Source: Parazoarcus communis
GTDB taxonomy: Bacteria > Pseudomonadota > Gammaproteobacteria > Burkholderiales > Rhodocyclaceae
NCBI RefSeq assembly: GCF_003111665.1
Contig: NZ_CP022188.1
Span: forward strand, 1,984,001 to 2,048,000
Reading direction: 5' to 3'
Length of the DNA: 64,000 nucleotides
Of the stretch, positions 32,147 to 41,403 are shown in pieces. Under the pieces are notes generated by a model. The model made no database searches, was not told the DNA's origin, and saw nothing but the letters and a program-made list of their open reading frames with translations. Position 1 is the stretch's first letter; each line of letters begins with the position of its first letter. A program made the position numbers and the translations under genes.

Positions 32147-34435
32147 TCAGGCGGCAGCCGGCTCGGAATCGTCGGCCAGGACTGAGTCCGTGTCCAGTGG
32201 CTGGGTCGTTTGCTGCGCGACGACGGCGTCGAGGAAGTCCTGCCCCCAGCGCTGGATGTCGTTGTGCTGAACGATGTCGAAGAGTTCGCGCAGACGTGAC
32301 TCGGCCTCGGCGCGGTTCATCGCAATGCCGAAGTAGAGCTTGCCGATGAGGTCGTGGATGTCGTGCGGATTGGTCAGCACTGCGCCATGCAGCTCGGCTG
32401 CGGCACCCGCGAACTCCGACAGCACGAGTACGCCATGCCCACCGGTCAGCCCCTGGGCCGCGACGTACTCCTTGGCCACGAGGTTGAGGCCGTCGCGCAG
32501 GGGGGTGATCCACATCACGTCGGCCATCGCGTACCAGCTCACCACCTCTTCGAAGGGGAGCGGACGGAAGAAGAACTGCACCGGCGTCCAGCCGACGCGG
32601 GCGAAGCGGCCGTTCACCTTGCCGACAGCCTGCTCGATGCGAGTCTGCAGCTCGTCATAGACCGTCATCTCCTTGGCTGCCGGTACGCACACCGCGAGCA
32701 GCGAGACTTTGCCGTGCAGCTCCGGATGCTCTTCGAGCAGGCGTTCGAAGGCAACCAGCTTCTCCAGCGTGCCCTTGGTGTAGTCGAGGCGCTCCACCGA
32801 CAGGATGACGCGGGTGCCAGAGAGGTCACGACGCAGGGCCGCCATGCGTGCGGCGGCACCCGGGGCATCGAGTGCGGCCCTCACGCGACCGATGTCGAGC
32901 CCCACAGGATGGGCGCCAAGGCCGATGCGGCGTCCATGGACTTCGATCTGGGTGGTGACCTCATCGAGTCCGACCGCGCAGCCGTATGTCAGGTAGCGCG
33001 GCGCGCAGGCCTTGGTTTCGAGCACCTTGAGCGGGGCCACGCCGCGCGCCACGTCGACGAAGTTCTCGACCTGGCGCGGGATGTGAAAGCCGATGTAGTC
33101 ACACTGCAGAAGGCTGCCGATGATCTCCCGTCGCCACGGCAACACGTTGAAGACGTCGGCCGAGGGGAAATAGGTGTGGTGGAAGAAGGCAATCTTCAGG
33201 TCGGGACGCAGTTCGCGCAGGTAGGCCGGCACCATCCACAGGTTGTAGTCGTGGATCCAGACCACGGCGCCCTCGGCGGCTTCGGCCGCAGTGCGCTCGG
33301 CGAACAGGCGGTTGACCTTCATGAACACGATCCAGTCTTCCTCGCGGAAAATCGCGCGCTCCCAGAACGTGTGCAGCGTCGGCCAGAAGGCTTCCTTGGA
33401 GAAGCGCTTGTAGAAGGTATCGACTTCGTCCTTGGTCAGGGCCACGCGTGCCGCGAGCAGGTCGGGGTAGCGTTCGCGGTCGACTTCGGTATGGGTTTCG
33501 AAGGGAATGCCCTTCTTCCGGTCATGAACCGACCAGGCGACCCACGAGCCCTTGCGTCCATTGAAGAAGGACAGCAGGGTGGGGATGATGCCGTTGGGCG
33601 AGGTCGGGCGGCGGCGGATGGCCTTGCCGTTCTCGAATACTTCTTCGTAGGGCAGGCGGTGATAGACCATGACCAGATCTGCCTTGCCGGGAGCGTCCAT
33701 CGCCCCGACTTCGGCATCGATGCCGCCGGCGCCGAGGAAACCGAAATGCGCCATGGCTTCGAGGATGCCGCCACAGCCGGTGTGATGCGCGTGCATGACC
33801 CGGGCGCGGTCGCGGGTGGCGTCGAGCAGGGCTGGTTCGGACTCGCCAACGCACACGCCGATGAAGCCCGCTTCGTACATCGACAGGTCGTTCAGGGTGT
33901 CGCCGGCAACCAGGACTTCGTCGCGGTCGATGCCGAGGTGTTGTACCAGGGACGACAGGGTGCTGCCCTTGTTGACGCCGCGCGGCAGGATGTCGAGGTA
34001 GCGATCGGCCGAATACAGCACCTGGCAGCCAAGCTGGGCGGCAATGCGCTGGATGTCGGTCGTGACCTCGTTGCTGTCGCAGAAATAGGAGCAGCGGCGC
34101 TGCTGCGGGACTTCCTGGCGCTCGAGCCCGTCGAAGTGCGCCATGGCCTCGGCCACCGCGCGTTCGCCCGGCCAGCGCGAATCGATGTCTGACTGCAGCG
34201 GCTGCACCGGCTGACGGGTGTGACCATCGACGATGGTGCCGCCGACGTCGCAGATGATGTAGTCCGGCACCGGGATGGTGGGGTCGGACAGAATGGGAAG
34301 CACGACTTCCAGGCCGCGGCCGGTGACAAAGGCAAGCTTGATCTCCGGGTGGGCGGCAATCAGTTGGTACAGGCGCTGACGGTTCTCGGGATGGCCAGCG
34401 AGAAAGGTGCCATCGAGATCGGTTGCGAGCAGCAT
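32147..34435 (-). CDS. ggpPS: Bifunctional glucosylglycerol-phosphate synthase/phosphatase
   Basis: A 762-residue fusion. The first about 260 residues are a HAD phosphatase (D6 and D8 in LLATDLDGTFLAG, and VLVAGDTLNDLSM for the later motif). The rest is a GT20 glucosyltransferase related to trehalose-phosphate synthase, with VWIHDYNLWMVPAYLRE, FFHHTYFPSAD, SVERLDYTKGTLEK and TPLRDGLNLVAKEY. Fusions in this order are known as GgpPS, which make the compatible solute glucosylglycerol from ADP-glucose and glycerol 3-phosphate. AAAAGGAG precedes the ATG at 34435. Glucosylglycerol rather than trehalose is favoured by the domain order and by the FFHHTYFPSAD block. Confidence 0.88.
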   Translation of the reverse strand: MLLATDLDGTFLAGHPENRQRLYQLIAAHPEIKLAFVTGRGLEVVLPILSDPTIPVPDYIICDVGGTIVDGHTRQPVQPLQSDIDSRWPGERAVAEAMAHFDGLERQEVPQQRRCSYFCDSNEVTTDIQRIAAQLGCQVLYSADRYLDILPRGVNKGSTLSSLVQHLGIDRDEVLVAGDTLNDLSMYEAGFIGVCVGESEPALLDATRDRARVMHAHHTGCGGILEAMAHFGFLGAGGIDAEVGAMDAPGKADLVMVYHRLPYEEVFENGKAIRRRPTSPNGIIPTLLSFFNGRKGSWVAWSVHDRKKGIPFETHTEVDRERYPDLLAARVALTKDEVDTFYKRFSKEAFWPTLHTFWERAIFREEDWIVFMKVNRLFAERTAAEAAEGAVVWIHDYNLWMVPAYLRELRPDLKIAFFHHTYFPSADVFNVLPWRREIIGSLLQCDYIGFHIPRQVENFVDVARGVAPLKVLETKACAPRYLTYGCAVGLDEVTTQIEVHGRRIGLGAHPVGLDIGRVRAALDAPGAAARMAALRRDLSGTRVILSVERLDYTKGTLEKLVAFERLLEEHPELHGKVSLLAVCVPAAKEMTVYDELQTRIEQAVGKVNGRFARVGWTPVQFFFRPLPFEEVVSWYAMADVMWITPLRDGLNLVAKEYVAAQGLTGGHGVLVLSEFAGAAAELHGAVLTNPHDIHDLIGKLYFGIAMNRAEAESRLRELFDIVQHNDIQRWGQDFLDAVVAQQTTQPLDTDSVLADDSEPAAA

Positions 34436-34490
34436 GTGCGGTTCTCCTTTTGGGTGAACGCCGACACGGGTGCCGACTGGTTGATCTGGT

Positions 34491-35759
34491 TTATGCGGAT
34501 TGTGTGGTTTCGTCTGTGGCCGGTGCAACATGTTCTGGCGCATCGGCCGGGGTCATCATTTCCAGTACTGTAGGCGAGGTGCGCATCATTGGCATGAAAT
34601 GCGCGGCTTCTTCGACAATGACGTCCTTGCCATGACGTGCGTGCCACCAGGCGAACAGCGCGAGCGGGGCGAGCATCAGGATGAAATGCAGTGGCAAGGC
34701 GATCGGGCCGAGCCAGCCCATCAGCACACCGGCCACGGTCGGACCCGCTGCGGCGCCGGCCCCGTGCAGCAGAAGCAGGGCTGCGTTGCCGGAAAGGATG
34801 TCGTCGTGCGAGAGGTGATCGATGAGGTGGGCAATCACGATCGGGTAGATCGCGAACGAGGCCGCGCCGAACAGAAAGCCGCCGATCAGCACCATTTCGC
34901 CAAACTGTCCCAGTGCGGCCCACAGCACGCCGGCGGCACTCGCCGCGGCAGCGACCAAGGCGAGCGCGATGCGACGGTCGCCACGGTCCGAGTAATGGCC
35001 GATGGGCCACTGCAGCAGCGCACCGCCAAGAATGGACACCGTGATCAGCAGGGCGACGCCGGCGGAATCGAGTCCGATACGGCCGCCGTACACCGCGCTC
35101 ATGCCCCAGAAGGCCCCCATGGCCAGCCCGGATTGCACGGCGCCGGCAAAGGCGACCGGTGCAGCCTTCCACAGCCGGCCAAGACCGAGCCGCGGTGTCG
35201 GCTTCAGCGCGGGCGGCGAAAAACGGGTGGCGGTGACCGGCATCAAGGACAGCACGACGAAGATCGACGCGATGGCGAACAGCCCGAACTCGGCCGGCGA
35301 GCCAAGGCGCAACAACTGCTGCGCCAGGGCGAGCGCGCCGAGGTTGACCGCCATGTAGACGGCAAAGATCTTCCCGCGCTGCTCCGGGGAGGACTGACTG
35401 TTGAGCCAGCTCTCGATCACCATGTACAGCCCGACCAGGGTGATGCCGGTGACGACGCGCAGCAGCATCCACACCGGTGCAGACACCAGCAGTGCGTGCA
35501 GCAGCACGCACACTGCGGTGGCCGCAGAGAAGAAGGCGAAGGCCCGGATGTGTCCGAGCTGGCGGATGACGGGCGGCGCAGCGAAAGTGCCGACAAAGAA
35601 GCCGACGAAGTAGGCCGAGCCAATCAGGCCCAGGGTGGCATCCGAGAAGCCTTCGAGGCTGCCACGCAGTGCGATGACGGTATTGAGAAGGCCGGTGCCG
35701 AGCAACAGCAGCGCGGTACCGGCAAGCAGTGAGCCAATCGGTAACAGGTGAGGGAGCAT
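34491..35759 (-). CDS. MFS transporter, YcaD-like
   Basis: A 422-residue 12-helix transporter of the MFS subgroup that includes YcaD. Visible features are GTGLLNTVIALRG early, then GSAYFVGFFVGTFAAPPVI, and VIESWLNSQSSPEQRGKIFA in the second quarter. The ATG at 35759 is selected for the first helix; upstream in-frame sequence is not membrane-like. The upstream region is a short AT-rich island. Substrate unknown. Confidence 0.87.
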   Translation of the reverse strand: MLPHLLPIGSLLAGTALLLLGTGLLNTVIALRGSLEGFSDATLGLIGSAYFVGFFVGTFAAPPVIRQLGHIRAFAFFSAATAVCVLLHALLVSAPVWMLLRVVTGITLVGLYMVIESWLNSQSSPEQRGKIFAVYMAVNLGALALAQQLLRLGSPAEFGLFAIASIFVVLSLMPVTATRFSPPALKPTPRLGLGRLWKAAPVAFAGAVQSGLAMGAFWGMSAVYGGRIGLDSAGVALLITVSILGGALLQWPIGHYSDRGDRRIALALVAAAASAAGVLWAALGQFGEMVLIGGFLFGAASFAIYPIVIAHLIDHLSHDDILSGNAALLLLHGAGAAAGPTVAGVLMGWLGPIALPLHFILMLAPLALFAWWHARHGKDVIVEEAAHFMPMMRTSPTVLEMMTPADAPEHVAPATDETTQSA

Positions 35760-35816
35760 CGCGGCGGGCAGTCGCGAAGCCTGTCCATGCTTCGAAGCGG
35801 AGAGGAGCGCGACTGC

Positions 35817-35839
35817 GCAAATATAATTTGAGCAAATAT
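35817..35839. promoter_or_regulatory. AT-rich direct repeat upstream of the MFS gene
   Basis: Two copies of GCAAATAT (35817-35824 and 35832-35839), 15 bases apart, lie 58-80 bases upstream of the MFS transporter start in otherwise GC-rich DNA. They could form a promoter or repressor site; no matching regulator gene is adjacent. Tentative. Confidence 0.3.
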
Positions 35840-36043
35840 TGTACTGCACAAAACGAGCCAGCCCAAATCGCGACCTGACGCCTTGGAGCACGCTTACGCC
35901 TGATTACCGTCAACATGATCGCATTGCGCTAGTCTTGAACAATGCCGGTTCGACCACAAAGTGCTGCGTTGAGCCGGACCTGCGTGGCGGGAGCTTCTCC
36001 GTGAACGAAGCATAGACCCAATGCATGCAGATGGAGCATGAAT

Positions 36044-36403
36044 ATGATGAAACAGTGCGATGACACGAATGTGTTGACGGGCGCGATGCACGCGCTTGCG
36101 GGGGCTGCGATGATGCTGGCTGCCGGATGTGTGTTCGCGACTGCGGGTGCGGCCAGCACCAGTGAGGAGGTGGGCCACGCCGTTGGATCGACGCTGCGCG
36201 AGGTGGGTCAGGAAGCGCGCGAAGTCGGGCGCGAGATCGGGCACGGCGCCGCCGAGTTTGGACGCGGCGTGGGTTCCGCCGCGCGTGATGCGGCCAGCAC
36301 CGTGGGCAAGGGCGCGCGCTCCGTCGGCCATGCGGCGCGCGACGGGAGCAAGGCTTTGGTGCGTGGCATCAAAGGTGAGCCCGAGGCCGATCCCGGCAGA
36401 TAG
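36044..36403 (+). CDS. Exported repetitive amphipathic protein
   Basis: A 119-residue protein with a signal peptide-like start (hydrophobic stretch about 15-36, with an AAGC lipobox-like segment but cleavage is probably after AGA). The mature part is one run of short repeats of the form VGxxxREVGxEAREVGREIG, predicted to be an amphipathic helix, resembling desiccation-type (LEA-like) or cell-surface-associated proteins. GGAG lies 7 bases before the ATG at 36044; earlier ATG 36038 is possible. Function unknown. Confidence 0.65.
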   Translation: MMKQCDDTNVLTGAMHALAGAAMMLAAGCVFATAGAASTSEEVGHAVGSTLREVGQEAREVGREIGHGAAEFGRGVGSAARDAASTVGKGARSVGHAARDGSKALVRGIKGEPEADPGR

Positions 36404-36506
36404 ACAGCCTCCCCGACCACGCCCGGCTGCGATTGGAACGCATGCCGTCTCCCGCCCGGGCTGCCAAGGCGCTAAACTCCCCGCCTTTGACTTGCCGGAC
36501 TGCATC

Positions 36507-37787
36507 ATGGCCGTAAAACGGATCCTTACCGGAATCACCACTTCCGGAACGCCACATCTGGGCAACTACGCGGGCGCGATTCGTCCGGCGATCGAGGCCA
36601 GCCGCCAGCCCGGCTCCGAGAGCTTCTATTTTCTGGCCGACTACCATTCGCTGATCAAGACTTCCGACCCCGAGCGCGTGCAGCGGTCCACACTCGAGAT
36701 CGCGGCCACCTGGCTTGCTGCCGGGCTCGATACCGAACGTGTGTGGTTCTACCGCCAGTCGGACATCCCGGAAATTCCCGAACTCACCTGGCTCCTGACC
36801 TGCAATGCGGGCAAGGGCCTGCTCAACCGGGCGCATGCCTACAAGGCCGCGGTCGACAAGAACATGGCCGAAGGCGAGGACCCGGACGCCGGCGTCAATA
36901 TGGGCCTGTTCATGTATCCGGTGCTGATGGCTGCCGACATCCTGATGTTCAAGGCCCACTCGGTGCCGGTTGGCCGTGACCAGATCCAGCACATCGAGAT
37001 GGCGCGCGACATTGCCGCCCGCTTCAACCACCAGTATGGCGAGCACTTCACGCTGCCCGAGGCCGCCATCGATGAGTCGGTGGCCACGCTGCCCGGACTC
37101 GACGGGCGCAAGATGAGCAAGAGCTACGACAACACCATTCCGCTGTTCGCCTCGTCTGCGGTGATGAAGAAGGCAATCGCCTCCATCGTGACCGATTCGC
37201 GTGCGCCGGGCGCGCCGAAGGAAACCGAAGGCTCGGCACTGTTCCAGCTCTATCAGGCATTTTCCACGCCGGCCGAGGCCGCAGCCATGCGCGACGCATT
37301 CGCCGCAGGCATTGCCTGGGGCGAAGCCAAGCAGGCGCTGTTCGAGCGCATCGAAGCGGCGGTGGCGCCGATGCGCGAGCGCTACGAAACCCTCATTGCC
37401 CAGCCGGCGCTGATCGAGGAGAAACTGCATGAGGGGGCGGCCAAGGCCCGCGCCATCGCCACGCCGTTTCTTGCCGAGATCCGCCATGCGGTCGGCTTGC
37501 GCCGGCTCGATGTCGTCAGCACTGCGGCCACCACCGCGCGTCCGAAAGCCCAGGCGCTGCCCCAGTTCAAGCAGTACCGCGAGGCGGATGGAAAGTTCTA
37601 CTTCAAGCTGATGAGTGCCGATGGCCGCTTGCTGCTGCAGAGCCGTGCCTTCGAGTCGCCCCGGGAAGCAGGGCAGTGCATTGCCGGCCTCAAGCAAGGC
37701 GGCGATGCGAGCGAGGTGGCTGCGCTCGGCGAGGGCGTTTCTGCCGAGGAACTCGGACAGGCGCTTGCGGCTTTCGCAGCAGAGTGA
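36507..37787 (+). CDS. trpS: Tryptophan--tRNA ligase
   Basis: A 426-residue class Ic aminoacyl-tRNA synthetase that charges tRNA-Trp with tryptophan. The HIGH-type motif is TSGTPHLGN (residues 12-20) and the KMSKS loop is complete (GRKMSKSYDN). The length is above the bacterial core of about 330-340 because of a C-terminal extension from about residue 340, found in many proteobacterial TrpS proteins. The ATG at 36507 matches the family start VKRILTGITTSG; the start region has no strong ribosome site. Confidence 0.95.
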   Translation: MAVKRILTGITTSGTPHLGNYAGAIRPAIEASRQPGSESFYFLADYHSLIKTSDPERVQRSTLEIAATWLAAGLDTERVWFYRQSDIPEIPELTWLLTCNAGKGLLNRAHAYKAAVDKNMAEGEDPDAGVNMGLFMYPVLMAADILMFKAHSVPVGRDQIQHIEMARDIAARFNHQYGEHFTLPEAAIDESVATLPGLDGRKMSKSYDNTIPLFASSAVMKKAIASIVTDSRAPGAPKETEGSALFQLYQAFSTPAEAAAMRDAFAAGIAWGEAKQALFERIEAAVAPMRERYETLIAQPALIEEKLHEGAAKARAIATPFLAEIRHAVGLRRLDVVSTAATTARPKAQALPQFKQYREADGKFYFKLMSADGRLLLQSRAFESPREAGQCIAGLKQGGDASEVAALGEGVSAEELGQALAAFAAE

Positions 37788-37963
37788 GTTGCCGGCGCTG
37801 CGCAACTTGAGGGCAGGCGCGCGCAGGACGGCTGCGGGGGACACGTCACCCCGGTGTCACCACACGTGGGAGAGGCCGGGGCCGGTTTGCAATCCGTCTG
37901 CGAGCGGCCTATCTTCCATGCCTCTTCCATAAAGGCCTCGGCGTGTCGGTGTCTCCTCCAAAA

Positions 37964-38410
37964 ATGCGCTCGTTCCGCGATCGGCTGCGGCAGATCCTGC
38001 TCTTCGAGCTCGGAGGCCTGCTGCTGGTCACCCCCCCCTTTGCGTGGGCGAGCGGTGTGCCGCTGATCGACTCGGCCGGCTTGCTGGCCGTGCTCGCGCT
38101 CGTGGCCGCACTCTGGAATGGCGGATTCAACACCACGTACGACTGGATCGAAGGGCGCCTGACCGGGCGCACCGCGGACCGCCGGCCCTTCGCCCAGCGC
38201 TGCCTGCATGCGGTGCTGTTCGAGGGGGGGCTGTTGATGCTTACCCTGCCGGTGCTCATGCTGTGGACCGGGCTGGAATGGTGGCCGGCGCTGCTTGCCG
38301 ATGTCGCGGTCGCGCTGGCTTACACCGTTTATGCCTTTGTCTTCAATCTTGGCTACGACCGCCTGTTTCCGATCAGCGGTGTGCGCCCGGCCGCCGCTCT
38401 GGATAAATGA
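37964..38410 (+). CDS. PACE efflux transporter
   Basis: A 148-residue four-helix membrane protein with two tandem bacterial transmembrane-pair (BTP) domains: RSFRDRLRQILLFELGGLLLVTP and, in the second half, RPFAQRCLHAVLFEGGLLMLTLPV. The E residues of RQILLFE and HAVLFEGG are those needed for transport in AceI-type chlorhexidine exporters. The natural substrates are probably polyamines. The ATG at 37964 gives the family's start; a GTG at 37943 would add seven residues. Confidence 0.9.
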   Translation: MRSFRDRLRQILLFELGGLLLVTPPFAWASGVPLIDSAGLLAVLALVAALWNGGFNTTYDWIEGRLTGRTADRRPFAQRCLHAVLFEGGLLMLTLPVLMLWTGLEWWPALLADVAVALAYTVYAFVFNLGYDRLFPISGVRPAAALDK

Positions 38411-38435
38411 ACAATCGTGAAGCCTGAGCACTGAA

Positions 38436-39452
38436 ATGCCGAATCGCACACTCGGGGCCGATCTGTCGGCACTCAATACCTTCGGGCTGATCGCACGCGC
38501 TGCATGTCTGGTGCGCGTGCGCTCGATCGAAGATGCACGCGAACTGCTGGCAGGTCCCGGTTGGTCGCAACAGCCCCGGCTGGTGCTTGGCGGTGGCAGC
38601 AACCTGATCCTGCGTGGCGACTTTGCCGGCACGGTGATGCGAATGGAGATTGGCGGCCGTCGACTGGTGCGTGAGGACGCGACGCACTGGATCGTCGAAG
38701 CCGGCGCTGGCGAGCCGTGGCACGACTTCGTGCGCTGGACGCTGGAGCAGGGCTGGCCGGGGCTGGAGAACCTGTCGCTGATTCCCGGCACGGTCGGCGC
38801 TGCACCGATCCAGAACATCGGTGCCTATGGGCTGGAAATGGCCGACCGTTTCGAGTCGCTGGATGCGATCGACCTCGACGACGGAAGTGAACGCGTATTC
38901 GCCGCGGCGGACTGCCGCTTCGGTTATCGCGACAGCGTGTTCAAGCAGCAGCCGGGGCGCTGGCTGGTGACGCGGGTCCGATTCCGCCTGGCGCGTGACT
39001 GGGCGCCACTGACGCGTTATGCCGATGTCGAGCGCGAGCTCGCCGACAAGGGGATAGATAATCCCACTGCAATGGATATTTCCGATGCGGTGATCGCCAT
39101 CCGTCGGCGCAAGCTGCCCGACCCAGTCGAGATCGGCAATGCCGGCAGCTTTTTCAAAAATCCGGTGGTCGAGGCCGACTGCTGCGCCCGCCTGCTCGCA
39201 GCTCATCCCACGCTGCCGCACTATCCGCAGGCCGACGGCCGTATCAAGCTCGCCGCCGGCTGGCTGATCGAACAGGCCGGGTGGAAGGGGCGCGACCTAG
39301 GTCCGGTCGGCTGTTACGAGCGCCAGGCGCTGGTGCTGGTCAATCGCGGCGGTGCCAGGGGGGACGATGTGGCAAGGATCGCCGTGGCCATCCAGGCCGA
39401 TGTGCAGGCGCGTTTCGGCGTCATGCTGGAGCCCGAGCCGGTTTTCGTGTGA
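38436..39452 (+). CDS. murB: UDP-N-acetylmuramate dehydrogenase
   Basis: A 338-residue E. coli-type (type I) MurB, the FAD enzyme that reduces UDP-GlcNAc-enolpyruvate to UDP-MurNAc in peptidoglycan synthesis. FAD-binding block [12 protein letters not shown] (about residues 49-60), [17 protein letters not shown], the catalytic Ser region [10 protein letters not shown] and the closing LEPEPVF are all present. The gene follows the PACE gene by 25 bases and may be co-transcribed. No oddities. Confidence 0.96.
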   Translation: MPNRTLGADLSALNTFGLIARAACLVRVRSIEDARELLAGPGWSQQPRLVLGGGSNLILRGDFAGTVMRMEIGGRRLVREDATHWIVEAGAGEPWHDFVRWTLEQGWPGLENLSLIPGTVGAAPIQNIGAYGLEMADRFESLDAIDLDDGSERVFAAADCRFGYRDSVFKQQPGRWLVTRVRFRLARDWAPLTRYADVERELADKGIDNPTAMDISDAVIAIRRRKLPDPVEIGNAGSFFKNPVVEADCCARLLAAHPTLPHYPQADGRIKLAAGWLIEQAGWKGRDLGPVGCYERQALVLVNRGGARGDDVARIAVAIQADVQARFGVMLEPEPVFV

Positions 39453-39482
39453 ACGATGGCGTCAGCCTGACCGGGCTGCGAC

Positions 39483-40241
39483 TTATGCGTTTGCGAATCC
39501 GGGGCGGCGGATTGACGGGGTGCGCGGTGTGTTCTTGACGTGCAGCCGCCACAGGAAGCCGAGCAGGTTGTCGCCGTGCGAGATCGCTTTGCGCGGCAGG
39601 GTCAGCGGGTCGTCGGTCGGTGTGGCAGGGGCGCGTGCGCAAGTGGTTGCCGTCAGGTAGCCCGCTGCCGCGACGGCATTGACCGCGCGCAGGTCATGGC
39701 TGCCGTAGGGGTAGCAGAAGTGCCTCACCGACTCGCCGAGCAGGTCTTCCAGCTTCGCCTTCGAGCGCGTGACCTCTTCCATGATGCGTTGGTCCTCGCA
39801 TTTTGCGAGTTTCTGATGCGTCGCGGAATGCGAGCCGAAATCGATGCCCGCCTTGCGCAGTTGCAGGATGCGGGCGGCACTCATCAGCGGCGGGGTGTCG
39901 CGACCATCGGCAGCAAACCACGACGAGGGCTGGCCGAGCAGGTCGGCGATCAGGTACACCATGGCCGGAAACCCGTAACGCTGCAGCACGGGAAAGGCGT
40001 ATTCGTAGAAATTCTCGTAGCCGTCGTCGAAGGTCAGGGCCACCGCTCTGGGCGGGGTCGGTGTGTCGCCGCGCAGGCATGCGAGGACCTGGTCCATCGA
40101 CAGCACTGTATAGCCGAAGCGCGAAAGCCAAGCCATCTGTGCGGCAAAGCGGCGGTGGTTGCAGTAGGTGGACTGATGCGCCTTCATCGGCGCAAAGTCG
40201 CCGACCTGGTGGTACATGAGGATATTGATGTGCGGCTGCAT
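39483..40241 (-). CDS. Polysaccharide deacetylase
   Basis: A 252-residue carbohydrate esterase family 4-type protein. The NodB motifs are present: LTFDDGYENFYEY (motif 1, with the catalytic and metal Asp residues) and SHSATHQKL (motif 2, metal histidines), then FCYPYGSHD. There is no signal peptide, so it is cytoplasmic or secreted by other means. It begins one base after the glycosyltransferase stop at 40243, so the two are one operon. It probably removes acetyl groups from a surface-glycan intermediate; this is inference. Confidence 0.92.
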   Translation of the reverse strand: MQPHINILMYHQVGDFAPMKAHQSTYCNHRRFAAQMAWLSRFGYTVLSMDQVLACLRGDTPTPPRAVALTFDDGYENFYEYAFPVLQRYGFPAMVYLIADLLGQPSSWFAADGRDTPPLMSAARILQLRKAGIDFGSHSATHQKLAKCEDQRIMEEVTRSKAKLEDLLGESVRHFCYPYGSHDLRAVNAVAAAGYLTATTCARAPATPTDDPLTLPRKAISHGDNLLGFLWRLHVKNTPRTPSIRRPGFANA

Positions 40242-40242
40242 G

Positions 40243-41313
40243 TCAGCGATTGTCCAGCAACTGGGCGTACAGCGAACGATACTGCGCAATGATTGCAGTT
40301 TCGGAAAAGTCGTCGCGAATGCGGGCAAGCCCCTTCGTCACCATCTGCTCGCGCAGCCCCGCGTCATGCATCACGGTCTCGATGCCGTGCGCGATCGCGC
40401 CGCTGTCGTCACAGGGTACGACCCAGGCGTCTTCGCCGTGGCGGGCAATCTCGCGCGCGCCGCGGAAGGCCGTGGCCACGAGCGGTCTGGCATAGGCCCA
40501 GGCTTCGAGGATGACGTTGCCCAGGGTCTCGGCGTCGCGAGACGGGAAGACCACCATGTCAGCGAGATGAAACCACGGCGCAGGGTCGTGCTGCCAGCCC
40601 GCCCAGATGATGCGGTCGGCGATGCCGAGTTGGCGGGCCTGCTGCTCGAGGGGCGCGCGCAGGTCGCCGTCGCCCAGCACCACGAGGCGCAGGCGCCGGT
40701 CTTCGATCTGCGCTGGCAGCTTCGCCATTGCCTCCAGCAGAAAACGCTGGCCCTTGACGTCGATCAGACGTCCGGCAGTGAGCATCAGCCAGTCGTCGCT
40801 GCGCAAGTCCAGGCGCCGGCGCAGCGCGTCGAGCTCGGTGACGGGCACCGCGCGCGCAGGGTCGGCGAAGTTTGTGATGTGGAATACCCTGTTCGCCGGC
40901 AGGCCGCCCTGAATCATCCAGTCGCACAGCCCGCGGGTGTTGCCGATCCAGGCGTGGGCGTGACGGAAAGGCCCGAGCTTGTAGTAGCCGCCCAGGCGCG
41001 ACACATGAACCTTGCCCCGGCCCGGCTCAAGGTGGGTGAGGCGGGTGGCGCGGCCCATGTAGGTCTGCACGATGGGTGCATCGCTGCGCTCGATGGCACG
41101 CGCAAGCTCCATCCGCGACAGCGGGTCCCATACCGTTCGCAGCGGCAGCGTGGAGAAGGGAATGGCGCCCATGTGATGCTGCGCCAGCTCGGAGCCCTTG
41201 CGCACGATGGCTGCAACGTCCTCGCCCTGACGACTCATGGCGGGCAGAAAGCGGGAGAACCAGCGCTCGGCGCCGCCCATCTGCTTGCTGCCGATAATGT
41301 GGAGGGATTTCAT
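40243..41313 (-). CDS. GT4 glycosyltransferase (triad member 3, left copy)
   Basis: A 356-residue GT-B glycosyltransferase of family 4. Family signs are HIIGSKQMGGAERWFSRF at the start, LTAGRLIDVKGQRFLLEAM, LVVLGDGDLRAPLE and VFPSRDAETLGNVILEAWAYARP with its E-x7-E-like motif. It adds a sugar to LPS or another surface glycan. A paralogue with the same layout lies at 53947-55017, and the gene order GT9-GT4-GT4 is conserved between the two sites. Substrate and linkage unknown. Confidence 0.9.
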   Translation of the reverse strand: MKSLHIIGSKQMGGAERWFSRFLPAMSRQGEDVAAIVRKGSELAQHHMGAIPFSTLPLRTVWDPLSRMELARAIERSDAPIVQTYMGRATRLTHLEPGRGKVHVSRLGGYYKLGPFRHAHAWIGNTRGLCDWMIQGGLPANRVFHITNFADPARAVPVTELDALRRRLDLRSDDWLMLTAGRLIDVKGQRFLLEAMAKLPAQIEDRRLRLVVLGDGDLRAPLEQQARQLGIADRIIWAGWQHDPAPWFHLADMVVFPSRDAETLGNVILEAWAYARPLVATAFRGAREIARHGEDAWVVPCDDSGAIAHGIETVMHDAGLREQMVTKGLARIRDDFSETAIIAQYRSLYAQLLDNR

Positions 41314-41403
41314 TGCAAGTCCGGACTCGGGTGGGGCGGCGGCGAGATCAGCCCGTGCCCGCCAGCCCAGGCTGGCGCACCGCAAGCGATGGCGCGGCAG
41401 GGC

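Noticed and set aside
32354..34192. 612-codon plus-strand frame over the glucosylglycerol-phosphate synthase
   Set aside because: Antisense shadow of a complete two-domain enzyme.
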